The position numbers and the translations under genes were made by a program. From assembly GCA_903819605.1 (NCBI GenBank), contig CAIJEA010000697.1, positions 1 to 6,199 of the forward strand: 6,199 nt of DNA. The letters run 5' to 3'. The stretch's first letter is position 1. Every line of letters starts with the position of its first letter. This document shows, piece after piece, positions 1 through 5,119 of this stretch. The notes beneath the pieces were generated by a model, which worked only from the letters and a program-made list of their open reading frames with translations, did no database searches and was not told where the DNA came from. Source of the DNA: an uncultured cyanobacterium. Lineage in GTDB: Bacteria > Cyanobacteriota > Cyanobacteriia > Pseudanabaenales > Pseudanabaenaceae.

Positions 1-89
1 CCGCAACTCTCTTCTGGGCTTTGCTTTTGTCCTTACATAACTGGCTAATGCTATATAAAATCAAAATTAGACCAAAAAAACTTCGCTAA
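1..89 (+). CDS. C-terminal end of an upstream membrane protein (partial)
   Basis: Reading from base 3, an open frame enters from the left edge and ends at TAA 87-89. Its 28 residues begin with a strongly hydrophobic stretch (ATLFWALLLSLHNWLMLY), long enough for one transmembrane helix. A basic tail (KIKIRPKKLR) follows directly, the arrangement expected for a last membrane helix with a cytoplasmic positive end. No family can be named from so little sequence. The other two forward frames are also open for a short distance, to stops at 38-40 and 46-48, so the choice of frame rests on the helix-plus-basic-tail pattern. The start lies outside the window. Confidence 0.4.
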   Translation, partial: ATLFWALLLSLHNWLMLYKIKIRPKKLR

Positions 90-100
90 ACTCACCAACT

Positions 101-106
101 TATGAT
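101..106 (+). promoter_or_regulatory. Candidate -10 box for the beta-barrel gene
   Basis: TATGAT matches the sigma-70 -10 consensus at five of six positions and lies 72 bases before the preferred GTG start at 179. No convincing -35 hexamer sits 16-18 bases upstream, so this is a weak candidate. It is listed because the gap between the preceding stop (89) and this gene must hold a promoter unless the two are co-transcribed. Confidence 0.25.
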
Positions 107-163
107 AGTCTGTCTCCCTGACGGGGTTACTCCATAAATAAGTCAATGAATCGTTTCACACAT

Positions 164-170
164 AAGGAAG
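164..170 (+). promoter_or_regulatory. Ribosome binding site that selects the GTG start at 179
   Basis: AAGGAAG ends eight bases before the in-frame GTG at 179-181. The upstream ATG at 146 has no purine-rich site ahead of it. This is the clearest Shine-Dalgarno sequence in the window and favours the shorter protein. Confidence 0.6.
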
Positions 171-178
171 TGATATCT

Positions 179-694
179 GTGAAAAACCTAACTAAGTTTT
201 TGCTCGGCTTGACTGCATTAGGATGCATGTCAGCGATCGCAACTCCCTCTGCCAACGCTCAACCAGCCTATGGCAGCTATATAGGTGCAGGTGCTAGCTT
301 TGGGTTTACAAGTGGCAATTCCAGTGCTGGAGAAAGCTCTCGCACCTCTGGACTTGTCGCTGCCCGCTATAAGTTTTTAGAATTCCCTGTTTCGATCAGA
401 ACTCAAATTTTGATTGGTAACAGCACCGCAGTTGTTCCGACTGTTTCCTTTGATGTACCGCTAAACTTTGACGCTGATGTTTATATTGGTGCAGGGGTTG
501 CCTTATCTAATACAGTTGATACAACTCCTGTAGGCAATAAAAACAGCTTTGTTATCCAACCTGGTATCGATTACACCTTACCTAATAGCAATCTGGTGCT
601 GTTTGGTAATGTGATTTTTGCCTTTGATGCCTATCGCAACTCCTCAGGCACTTCAGCAACTTCTTTACAAACTGGTTTAGGTCTAAGGTTTTAG
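179..694 (+). CDS. Secreted small outer-membrane beta-barrel-like protein
   Basis: Probably an outer-membrane protein of about 144 mature residues. Starting at GTG 179 the product has 171 residues and a classical signal peptide: a basic start (MKNLTK), a hydrophobic core (FLLGLTALG) and a signal peptidase I site after ANA at residue 27. The mature part is rich in glycine, serine, threonine and alternating hydrophobic residues, as in amphipathic beta strands. It ends in TGLGLRF, with a C-terminal phenylalanine that fits the outer-membrane assembly signal. The length suits an eight-stranded barrel of the OmpA/OMP_b-brl kind, but I cannot assign a named family or substrate. An ATG at 146 in the same frame would add 11 residues (MNRFTHKEVIS) ahead of the signal peptide. 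The ribosome binding site at 164-170 argues against it. A strong terminator follows, so the gene is probably transcribed alone. A HIP1 octamer lies in the signal-peptide codons at 233-240. Confidence 0.75.
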   Translation: MKNLTKFLLGLTALGCMSAIATPSANAQPAYGSYIGAGASFGFTSGNSSAGESSRTSGLVAARYKFLEFPVSIRTQILIGNSTAVVPTVSFDVPLNFDADVYIGAGVALSNTVDTTPVGNKNSFVIQPGIDYTLPNSNLVLFGNVIFAFDAYRNSSGTSATSLQTGLGLRF

Positions 695-722
695 TAAAGC
701 TATTTTTCATAATCACTTCCTT

Positions 723-777
723 CCAAAGACAAGCGATGTAAAACTTAGTGACGCATCGCTTGTCTTTGGCTGTTTTT
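723..777 (+). terminator. Intrinsic terminator of the beta-barrel gene
   Basis: A perfect 16-bp inverted repeat pairs 723-738 (starts CCAAAGACAAG) with 754-769, with a 15-base loop. Five T residues follow at 773-777. It lies 29 bases after the stop of the upstream gene. Of the seven palindromes in the window it is the only one with a clear downstream T tract, so it is the only one called as a terminator. Confidence 0.75.
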
Positions 778-821
778 CAAGAATTTGTTTAACATATAGC
801 CACAATGCGTAGGATCGAAGC

Positions 822-872
822 AAACCCAAAGATGAAAAGCGGCGCAATGCGCCGCTTTTCATCTTTGGGTTT
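822..872. repeat. Perfect 24-bp intergenic palindrome upstream of hfq
   Basis: Arm 822-845 (starts AAACCCAAAGATG, ends GGCGC) is the exact reverse complement of 849-872, leaving only the three bases AAT as loop. The tip is GC-rich and the base AT-rich. No T tract follows on either strand, so it is not a standard terminator. It lies 58 bases before the hfq start and 45 bases beyond the preceding terminator. It resembles the small palindromic elements scattered between cyanobacterial genes, but membership of a named family cannot be shown from one window. If transcription of hfq starts upstream of it, it would fold in the hfq leader. Confidence 0.8.
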
Positions 873-930
873 AGACTGGCAACAGCTATAACAAGATGAT
901 AATATTCGTAAAACTGTCACAGGTAAGACG

Positions 931-1155
931 ATGAGCGCACCAACAGCAACAAAAATCGGACTCAACACGGCTCTGCCAAGTATTCGCCGCATTCATGGCA
1001 TTATCCGCGATAAGAACGAAGTCGAAATTAAACTACTGACAGGCGATCAATTGCGCGGCAAGATCGTATGGATCGACGATCAATGCATTTGCATGGACGC
1101 ATCTGGTCATAAGGTCGTGATTTGGCAACATGCGATCGCCTTTATTAAGGGCTAA
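931..1155 (+). CDS. hfq: Hfq-like Sm-fold protein, cyanobacterial type
   Basis: A 74-residue protein with the layout of cyanobacterial Hfq. An N-terminal helix segment (LPSIRRIHGIIRDK, residues 15-28) leads into the Sm1 strands (VEIKLLTGDQLRGKIVW, 31-47), a short variable turn, and the Sm2 strand VVIWQHAIAFIKG (62-74). The VEIKLLTGD and (I)WxxAIA(Y/F)I signatures are characteristic. Bacterial Hfq forms a hexameric ring. In cyanobacteria (Synechocystis Ssr3341) it is known to bind RNA poorly, to associate with the type IV pilus ATPase PilB1 at the cell envelope, and to be needed for motility and DNA uptake. Those roles are inferred here from the family. The ATG at 931 has only a weak AGG at 921-923. 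The gene stands alone between palindromes, and neither flank shows the dapF gene often found beside hfq in cyanobacteria. A HIP1 octamer encodes the AIA of the Sm2 strand (1132-1139). Confidence 0.9.
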   Translation: MSAPTATKIGLNTALPSIRRIHGIIRDKNEVEIKLLTGDQLRGKIVWIDDQCICMDASGHKVVIWQHAIAFIKG

Positions 1156-1182
1156 ATTTTAAGGGTTAGGGACTTGCAATAA

Positions 1183-1244
1183 AATAAAGAACCGATTTTT
1201 TATGGCGCGGCTTCGCCGCGCCATAAAAAATTTGGTTCTTTATT
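1183..1244. repeat. Long imperfect palindrome after hfq
   Basis: The outer arms AATAAAGAACC (1183-1193) and 1234-1244 pair perfectly. The inner arms 1195-1211 and 1215-1231 pair perfectly, with a GC-rich tip and loop TTC (1212-1214). Between them lies a small internal bulge (1194 against 1232-1233). The total span is 62 bases. It begins 28 bases after the hfq stop. The inner stem contains runs of T and A, but these are part of the pairing rather than a tail after it, so a terminator role is possible but not clear. Confidence 0.75.
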
Positions 1245-1266
1245 AAATCGCAGAAACCTTAGTTAG

Positions 1267-1301
1267 TTTTATAGACCTGTGCGAAGCACAGGTCTATAAA
1301 A
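1267..1301. repeat. Perfect 16-bp palindrome before the HEPN-like gene
   Basis: TTTTATAGACCTGTGC (1267-1282) pairs with 1286-1301 around the loop GAA. It is the second of two palindromes in the gap between hfq and the next gene, only 22 bases from the first. The tip GCGAAGC is the reverse complement of the tip GCTTCGC of the preceding palindrome, so the two share an apex in opposite orientation although their stems differ. Confidence 0.75.
1272..1300 (+). promoter_or_regulatory. Possible promoter carried by the palindrome
   Basis: TAGACC (1272-1277, four of six matches to TTGACA) and TATAAA (1295-1300, five of six matches to TATAAT) are separated by exactly 17 bases. Because the element is a palindrome, the same arrangement exists on the opposite strand. 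A transcript would begin near 1307, giving almost no leader for an ATG at 1310 or about 24 bases for the ATG at 1331. This is a sequence match only. Confidence 0.25.
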
Positions 1302-1330
1302 TTTTATTGATGATAGTTGACCGAATAATT

Positions 1331-2431
1331 ATGAAGGCGGAATTTTATTACAGTCAGCGTAGATATGAATGCTCGGTCATAGAACTTTGTATCAATCAAG
1401 AACATGTAAAGGAATTACGAATACGCAACCATGAAGGTGAAATTTTAGCCGTGCAACAGGGCAAAAAAACGGCTTTACGGGGTAAAAGTCGGGCTACATC
1501 TCAAGAAGTTGATATTTTAAAAAATAATTACTACAACTTAATTAAAGCTGCTGTTATTGCTTTAGATCTAGAAGAAAAGCAAAAGTTGATTAAAGATAAA
1601 GATGAGCAGATTCGATTACTAAATGCCGAGATTGCTATTTTCAAGGAAAAAGCCATTCTGTCTGAATCTGAAAGAGATGAAATAGTCCAACTTCGAGATC
1701 AAATTAAAACTCTTTCCGACCAGCAGAATATTTCGCTATTTAGTTATGATGAGCAGCAAGTCCAATCTAAACTAATTAAAAGGCTGGGGGATCTAGCTTG
1801 GCAAAATATAGAGACATCCAGTAGAAATGATCTTCTAAATGCATATAAACATAAGTATTTAGTTGAATCTGATATTTTCACCGAAAATTTTTCAGACTAT
1901 AAACCTTCATGTTTATATATTGCTAGCGTGATCGAAAGAGAAATAGTGCATACTTTCTTTAAAAGTTTTTATAATTTTCTCTCTCGCTTAAATCCAACTC
2001 AAAGAGATTTTATGGTGGCAGGAGTGACGCTCAAAAATAGGGGTAAATATACGATTGGTAGCTTACCCTATCTAATTGGTAGAGAGTGGGATACTTTTAG
2101 TGATGAAGTTTTAAATCAGGAATATTTATCCAGTGAAGATCGCGAACGGCTTTACTATCACAAGGTTAACGATCAAAAAATATCTACAGGCGATCGCCAA
2201 TTAGTCAATCAGTTTTTAGAAAAATGGGAGCATCCACTTTCGCGTTGGCTATTAGGTAATCAAAAAGCGGCCAGTAAAATTGACCAAATTGCTAAATTGC
2301 GTAATCTCACAGCCCATCCTATGCCAATATACAAATGGCAGTTTACAGAATTATGGTTGCTGGTAATTGGTGGCAAAACTAAAGGTGGGCGCTCTCAAAA
2401 AGGTTTGCTAAAAGAAGTGTATGAACTATAG
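1331..2431 (+). CDS. Unrecognised coiled-coil protein with a C-terminal HEPN-like domain
   Basis: I do not recognise this 366-residue protein as a named gene. Residues 1-55 look beta-rich (KAEFYYSQRRYECSVIEL and on). Residues 80-132 are a charged heptad-like coiled coil rich in E, K, Q and L. The remainder is helical. A helix at about 193-217 contains SVIEREIVHTFF, and a late helix carries KLRNLTAHP with R324 and H329. R-N-x3-H matches the Rx4-6H motif of HEPN domains, which in many toxin, abortive-infection and CRISPR proteins forms an RNase site. An RNA-cleaving or nucleic-acid-binding role is therefore possible but unproven. There is no signal peptide or membrane segment, so it is probably cytoplasmic. 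No ribosome binding site settles the start. ATG 1310 would add seven residues (MIVDRII); 1331 is preferred because the first beta strand begins right there. No partner antitoxin gene is adjacent. A HIP1 site at 2190-2197 argues against very recent acquisition. Confidence 0.7.
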   Translation: MKAEFYYSQRRYECSVIELCINQEHVKELRIRNHEGEILAVQQGKKTALRGKSRATSQEVDILKNNYYNLIKAAVIALDLEEKQKLIKDKDEQIRLLNAEIAIFKEKAILSESERDEIVQLRDQIKTLSDQQNISLFSYDEQQVQSKLIKRLGDLAWQNIETSSRNDLLNAYKHKYLVESDIFTENFSDYKPSCLYIASVIEREIVHTFFKSFYNFLSRLNPTQRDFMVAGVTLKNRGKYTIGSLPYLIGREWDTFSDEVLNQEYLSSEDRERLYYHKVNDQKISTGDRQLVNQFLEKWEHPLSRWLLGNQKAASKIDQIAKLRNLTAHPMPIYKWQFTELWLLVIGGKTKGGRSQKGLLKEVYEL

Positions 2432-2470
2432 GAATTTCCGCCTACGGGCGTAACTTTTATTTTGCTATGT

Positions 2471-2508
2471 TTGTGGAAGATCGCACCTTAGTGTTCGCTC
2501 TTCCACAA
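2471..2508. repeat. Imperfect palindrome after the HEPN-like gene
   Basis: TTGTGGAAGATCGCAC (2471-2486) pairs with 2493-2508, 14 of 16 positions matching, around a six-base loop CTTAGT. No T tract follows the stem on the + strand. It lies 39 bases after the stop of the HEPN-like gene. With two mismatches it is the most decayed palindrome in the window, which could reflect age or a different origin from the perfect ones. Confidence 0.6.
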
Positions 2509-2591
2509 GCTATTTAAGATTGCTATACAGAAAAACAAATTGAAACCATTGAGATTAATCGATAATTCGATTCTTAATTCAATACTTATTT

Positions 2592-2622
2592 TTGACGATT
2601 TTTTCTTGCCATAAAAAATAAT
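2592..2622 (+). promoter_or_regulatory. Candidate promoter of the acyl-ACP synthetase gene
   Basis: TTGACG (2592-2597, five of six matches to the -35 consensus) is followed by AATAAT (2617-2622, five of six matches to the -10 consensus). The spacing of 19 bases is longer than ideal. The stretch 2509-2648 is otherwise very AT-rich and holds no other feature I can support. A transcript from here would have a leader of about 20 bases. Confidence 0.35.
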
Positions 2623-2648
2623 TAAACATTAGTAAAAATTTACTTCTT

Positions 2649-4526
2649 ATGTCTAAAGGGTTTCAGGTTTCTCAAGCCAATAGTCTCTGGCAAGTATGGC
2701 AACAAGCCACACAAACGCATCCCGACGCGATCGCCCTCTACGATCCCCATGCTAAGCCACCAGTTAGATTGTCCTATGGTGATACTTTTGCTCTAATTAA
2801 TTCCTTTGGGGCTGGCTTGCGATCGCTCGGAGTGCAATTTGGCGAAAAGGTGGCGCTGATTGCCGATAACTCTCCACGCTGGTTAATAGTAGATCAAGGA
2901 ATTCTAGCGATCGGGGCAGCAAATGCTACGCGTAGCTCTCAAGCAGAACGTAGCGAATTGCTCTATATCATCGAGCATAGTGATAGTGTGGCGATCGTTG
3001 TCGAAAATCTCGCTACCCTTAAAAAACTACAGCCTGAACTAGATACATTACCCGTTAAGCATATTATTCTGCTCTCAGACGAAACACCGCCCGAAGGAGC
3101 CTATAACTTTCAGCAAATTATTGCCAAAGGTAGCAGCAAAGATTTAGGCAATCCTCCAATTCAACGTAATACTCTGGCGACGCTAATCTACACATCAGGT
3201 ACTACCGCTAAACCAAAAGGCGTAATGCTTACTCATGGGAATTTCTTATTTGAAATCGAAGGGGCACAAGCAGTATTAAAGCTAAACGTAAACGAAAGAG
3301 TCCTCAGCATCTTGCCGACATGGCATTCCTACGAGCGCACCTTTGAATATTTCATTTTTTCGCAAGGCTGTACTCAGATCTATACCAACCTCCGCACAAT
3401 CAAGAAAGATTTAAAAGAACATAAACCCCATTACATGGTTGCTGTGCCACGCCTGTGGGAATCAATCTATGAAGGTGTCCAGAAGCAGTTTCGCGATCAG
3501 CCTGCTAGTAAACAGCGTTTAGTAAATTTCTTCTTAAAAACTAGCCAGAAATACATCACTGCCAAGCGCATTGTTCAAGGCTTAAATGTGGAAAATCTCT
3601 ATCCTTCTCTAGGTGACAAGTTAAAAGCATCATTGGTAGTTTTAGGACTATGGGCAATTCATCAACTTGGTCATAAATTGGTTTATCAAAAAGTACGCGA
3701 AGCCACGGGCGGCAATTTCAAGTACATCGTCAGTGGCGGCGGATCGATCGCTGAGCACCTCGAAGACTTCTATGAGATTGTTGGTATTGAGATTTTAGGT
3801 GGCTATGGCTTGACCGAAACCTCACCCATTACCCATGTACGCCGCCCTAATCGCAATATCCGTGGCGGTGATGGACAGCCCTTGATGCAAACTGAAACTC
3901 GCATCGTTGACTTGACAACAGGAGTCGATGTAGCCGTAGGTCAACAAGGCTTAGTCCTCATTCGCGGTCCGCAGGTGATGCAGGGCTACTATAAAAATCC
4001 TGAAGCTACTGCAAAAGCAATCAATCCTGAAGGCTGGTTTGATACAGGGGATTTGGGCTATGTCAGTAAATGGGATGACTTGATCATCACAGGGCGAGCT
4101 AAGGACACGATTGTATTGAGCAACGGAGAAAATATTGAGCCTCAACCAATTGAAGATGCTTGTATTCGTAGTGCCTATATCGATCAGGTCGTATTAGTGG
4201 GGCAAGATCAAAAACAGTTGGGCGTATTGATCGTTCCCAATCTATCCGCCCTTGAAGCTATAGGACTAATTCCTGCCGATTCAAGCTTGGTAAGCGTTTT
4301 GCCAGAGTTAAACAATTCAAAAATTCGTAATCTTTATCGTGAAGAACTAAATCGTGAAGTTCAAAATCGCCCAGGATATAGCATTAACGATCGCATTGGA
4401 GTCTTCGAGTTCTTGCCTGAACCGTTTACAATCGATAATGGTTTCCTAACGCAAACATTCAAAATACGACGTAACGTTGTATTTGAGCGTTACCAAGATA
4501 TTATTGTCAAAATGTTTACCAACTAA
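2649..4526 (+). CDS. aas: Long-chain acyl-ACP/acyl-CoA synthetase (AMP-forming)
   Basis: An ANL-superfamily adenylating enzyme of 625 residues. It would activate a free fatty acid with ATP and transfer the acyl group to acyl carrier protein (or CoA), recycling fatty acids released from membrane lipids. Visible motifs in order: ADNSPRWLI near 72-80; the phosphate-binding loop TSGTTAKPKG (182-191); GGYGLTETSP (384-393); WFDTGDLG (463-470); the hinge region GRAKDTIVLSNGENIEP (482-498); and near the C terminus LTQTFKIRR, with K605 as the expected catalytic lysine. The insert around residues 270-345, basic and hydrophobic, is usual in long-chain members and may contact membrane. The RSSQA and ADNSPRWL segments match cyanobacterial Aas (Synechocystis Slr1609 type), which prefers ACP. 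The length is typical and all motifs are intact. No ribosome binding site precedes ATG 2649. Two HIP1 sites lie near the 5' end (2727-2734, 2819-2826). ACP versus CoA preference is inferred from the family. Confidence 0.9.
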   Translation: MSKGFQVSQANSLWQVWQQATQTHPDAIALYDPHAKPPVRLSYGDTFALINSFGAGLRSLGVQFGEKVALIADNSPRWLIVDQGILAIGAANATRSSQAERSELLYIIEHSDSVAIVVENLATLKKLQPELDTLPVKHIILLSDETPPEGAYNFQQIIAKGSSKDLGNPPIQRNTLATLIYTSGTTAKPKGVMLTHGNFLFEIEGAQAVLKLNVNERVLSILPTWHSYERTFEYFIFSQGCTQIYTNLRTIKKDLKEHKPHYMVAVPRLWESIYEGVQKQFRDQPASKQRLVNFFLKTSQKYITAKRIVQGLNVENLYPSLGDKLKASLVVLGLWAIHQLGHKLVYQKVREATGGNFKYIVSGGGSIAEHLEDFYEIVGIEILGGYGLTETSPITHVRRPNRNIRGGDGQPLMQTETRIVDLTTGVDVAVGQQGLVLIRGPQVMQGYYKNPEATAKAINPEGWFDTGDLGYVSKWDDLIITGRAKDTIVLSNGENIEPQPIEDACIRSAYIDQVVLVGQDQKQLGVLIVPNLSALEAIGLIPADSSLVSVLPELNNSKIRNLYREELNREVQNRPGYSINDRIGVFEFLPEPFTIDNGFLTQTFKIRRNVVFERYQDIIVKMFTN

Positions 4527-4558
4527 AGAATAACTAACGCTTTGCGTTAGTTATTCTT
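4526..4558. repeat. Perfect 15-bp palindrome overlapping the aas stop codon
   Basis: AAGAATAACTAACGC (4526-4540) pairs exactly with 4544-4558 around the loop TTT. Its first base is the last base of the aas TAA. The following sequence is ACAAAAAACC rather than a T tract, so transcription probably continues into the next gene. It could act as a 3'-end stabilising or processing hairpin in a shared transcript. Confidence 0.75.
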
Positions 4559-4576
4559 ACAAAAAACCTAACAAAA

Positions 4577-5053
4577 ATGGAGATAAGTGTGAATTCGATT
4601 GATTTTTCTAATCAGCTTTTATTGCGTCGTACCGCCAATATCCAAGTCATTGTGACGCAACGCTGGAAAGAGGAAATGCAGCAACAACTGCAACAACAAA
4701 TTGCTCAGCTTGATGCTCAATTACAGCAAGTTGATGCTCAAGGATCTCGTCAAATCAACGAAATTGAACGACAAAGCATCAAACCATTTTCAGCGGATGT
4801 GTCTAATGCGATCGAAGGTATCCGAGCTGAAGTAAATCGGGTCAAATCAGAATTACTAGAACAAAAGAATCAATTGCTGACCCAACTAACCCAAGTCCAG
4901 AATCTTGAACTAGAGCAAGAAGTCTCGCAAGGACAACTGGACAGCTATTTCCCTGCTGCCAAAGGCGATAACTTAATTGCCCAAATGCGCGTAGACATCG
5001 TTTTGCGCGATGGCATCATCGAAGATATCCGTACAGGTTTTCCTGCTGTTTAA
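4577..5053 (+). CDS. YlqD-family coiled-coil protein
   Basis: A 158-residue protein of the YlqD family, found in cyanobacteria and Firmicutes and of unknown function. The N-terminal segment LLLRRTANIQVIVTQRWKEE (about 14-33) starts the family fold. A glutamine-rich coiled coil fills about 33-117, with a break near SIKPFSAD. The C-terminal part contains YFPAAKGDNL and ends in a small strand region (MRVDIVLRDGIIEDIRTG) typical of cyanobacterial members. No signal peptide or membrane helix is visible. The ATG at 4577 lacks a ribosome binding site. An in-frame GTG at 4589 has GGAG (4579-4582) six bases ahead and would give 154 residues starting MNSIDFSNQ, so the two starts are about equally likely. 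The gene begins 50 bases after aas and ends 66 bases before the radical SAM gene, so co-transcription is plausible. Confidence 0.8.
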   Translation: MEISVNSIDFSNQLLLRRTANIQVIVTQRWKEEMQQQLQQQIAQLDAQLQQVDAQGSRQINEIERQSIKPFSADVSNAIEGIRAEVNRVKSELLEQKNQLLTQLTQVQNLELEQEVSQGQLDSYFPAAKGDNLIAQMRVDIVLRDGIIEDIRTGFPAV

Positions 5054-5055
5054 AT

Positions 5056-5091
5056 CTTACTTTTATCCCCCTTGCGGGGGATAAAAGTAAG
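5056..5091. repeat. Perfect 16-bp palindrome after the YlqD gene
   Basis: CTTACTTTTATCCCCC (5056-5071) pairs exactly with 5076-5091 around the loop TTGC. It begins two bases after the stop of the YlqD gene and ends 28 bases before the next start. The sequence after it (TATCCGCCCACTTAA) has no T tract, so a terminator role is not supported. The AT-rich base and GC-rich tip match the other palindromes in the window. Confidence 0.75.
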
Positions 5092-5119
5092 TATCCGCCC
5101 ACTTAACCCCAAAAAAGGC

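Noticed and set aside
179..259. Lipoprotein signal at LTALGC in the beta-barrel protein
   Set aside because: The residue at -3 is alanine and -2 is leucine, a poor lipobox. The hydrophobic stretch continues to a good signal peptidase I site after ANA (residue 27).
789..992. Minus-strand open frame of 67 codons
   Set aside because: It crosses the 24-bp palindrome and overlaps the start of hfq. Its protein has no recognisable domain, and the hydrophobic start is the complement of intergenic and hfq sequence.
723..1301. CRISPR array from the series of repeats between genes
   Set aside because: The elements are palindromes of different sequence at irregular spacing, with no repeated unit and no uniform spacers.
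1307..1309. TTG as the start of the HEPN-like gene
   Set aside because: It is directly followed by ATG 1310 and has no ribosome binding site. Either ATG (1310 or 1331) is more likely.
2439..2450. Short hairpin CGCC-TACG-GGCG just after the HEPN-like gene
   Set aside because: The stem is only four base pairs. The TTTTATTTT downstream is not directly adjacent, so a terminator call is not supportable.
3951..4145. Minus-strand open frame of 64 codons
   Set aside because: It lies wholly inside the conserved aas gene, opposite motif-bearing codons, and has no family resemblance.
4526..5091. Palindromes at 4526-4558 and 5056-5091 as intrinsic terminators
   Set aside because: No T tract follows either stem on the + strand, and the next genes begin within 30 bases.
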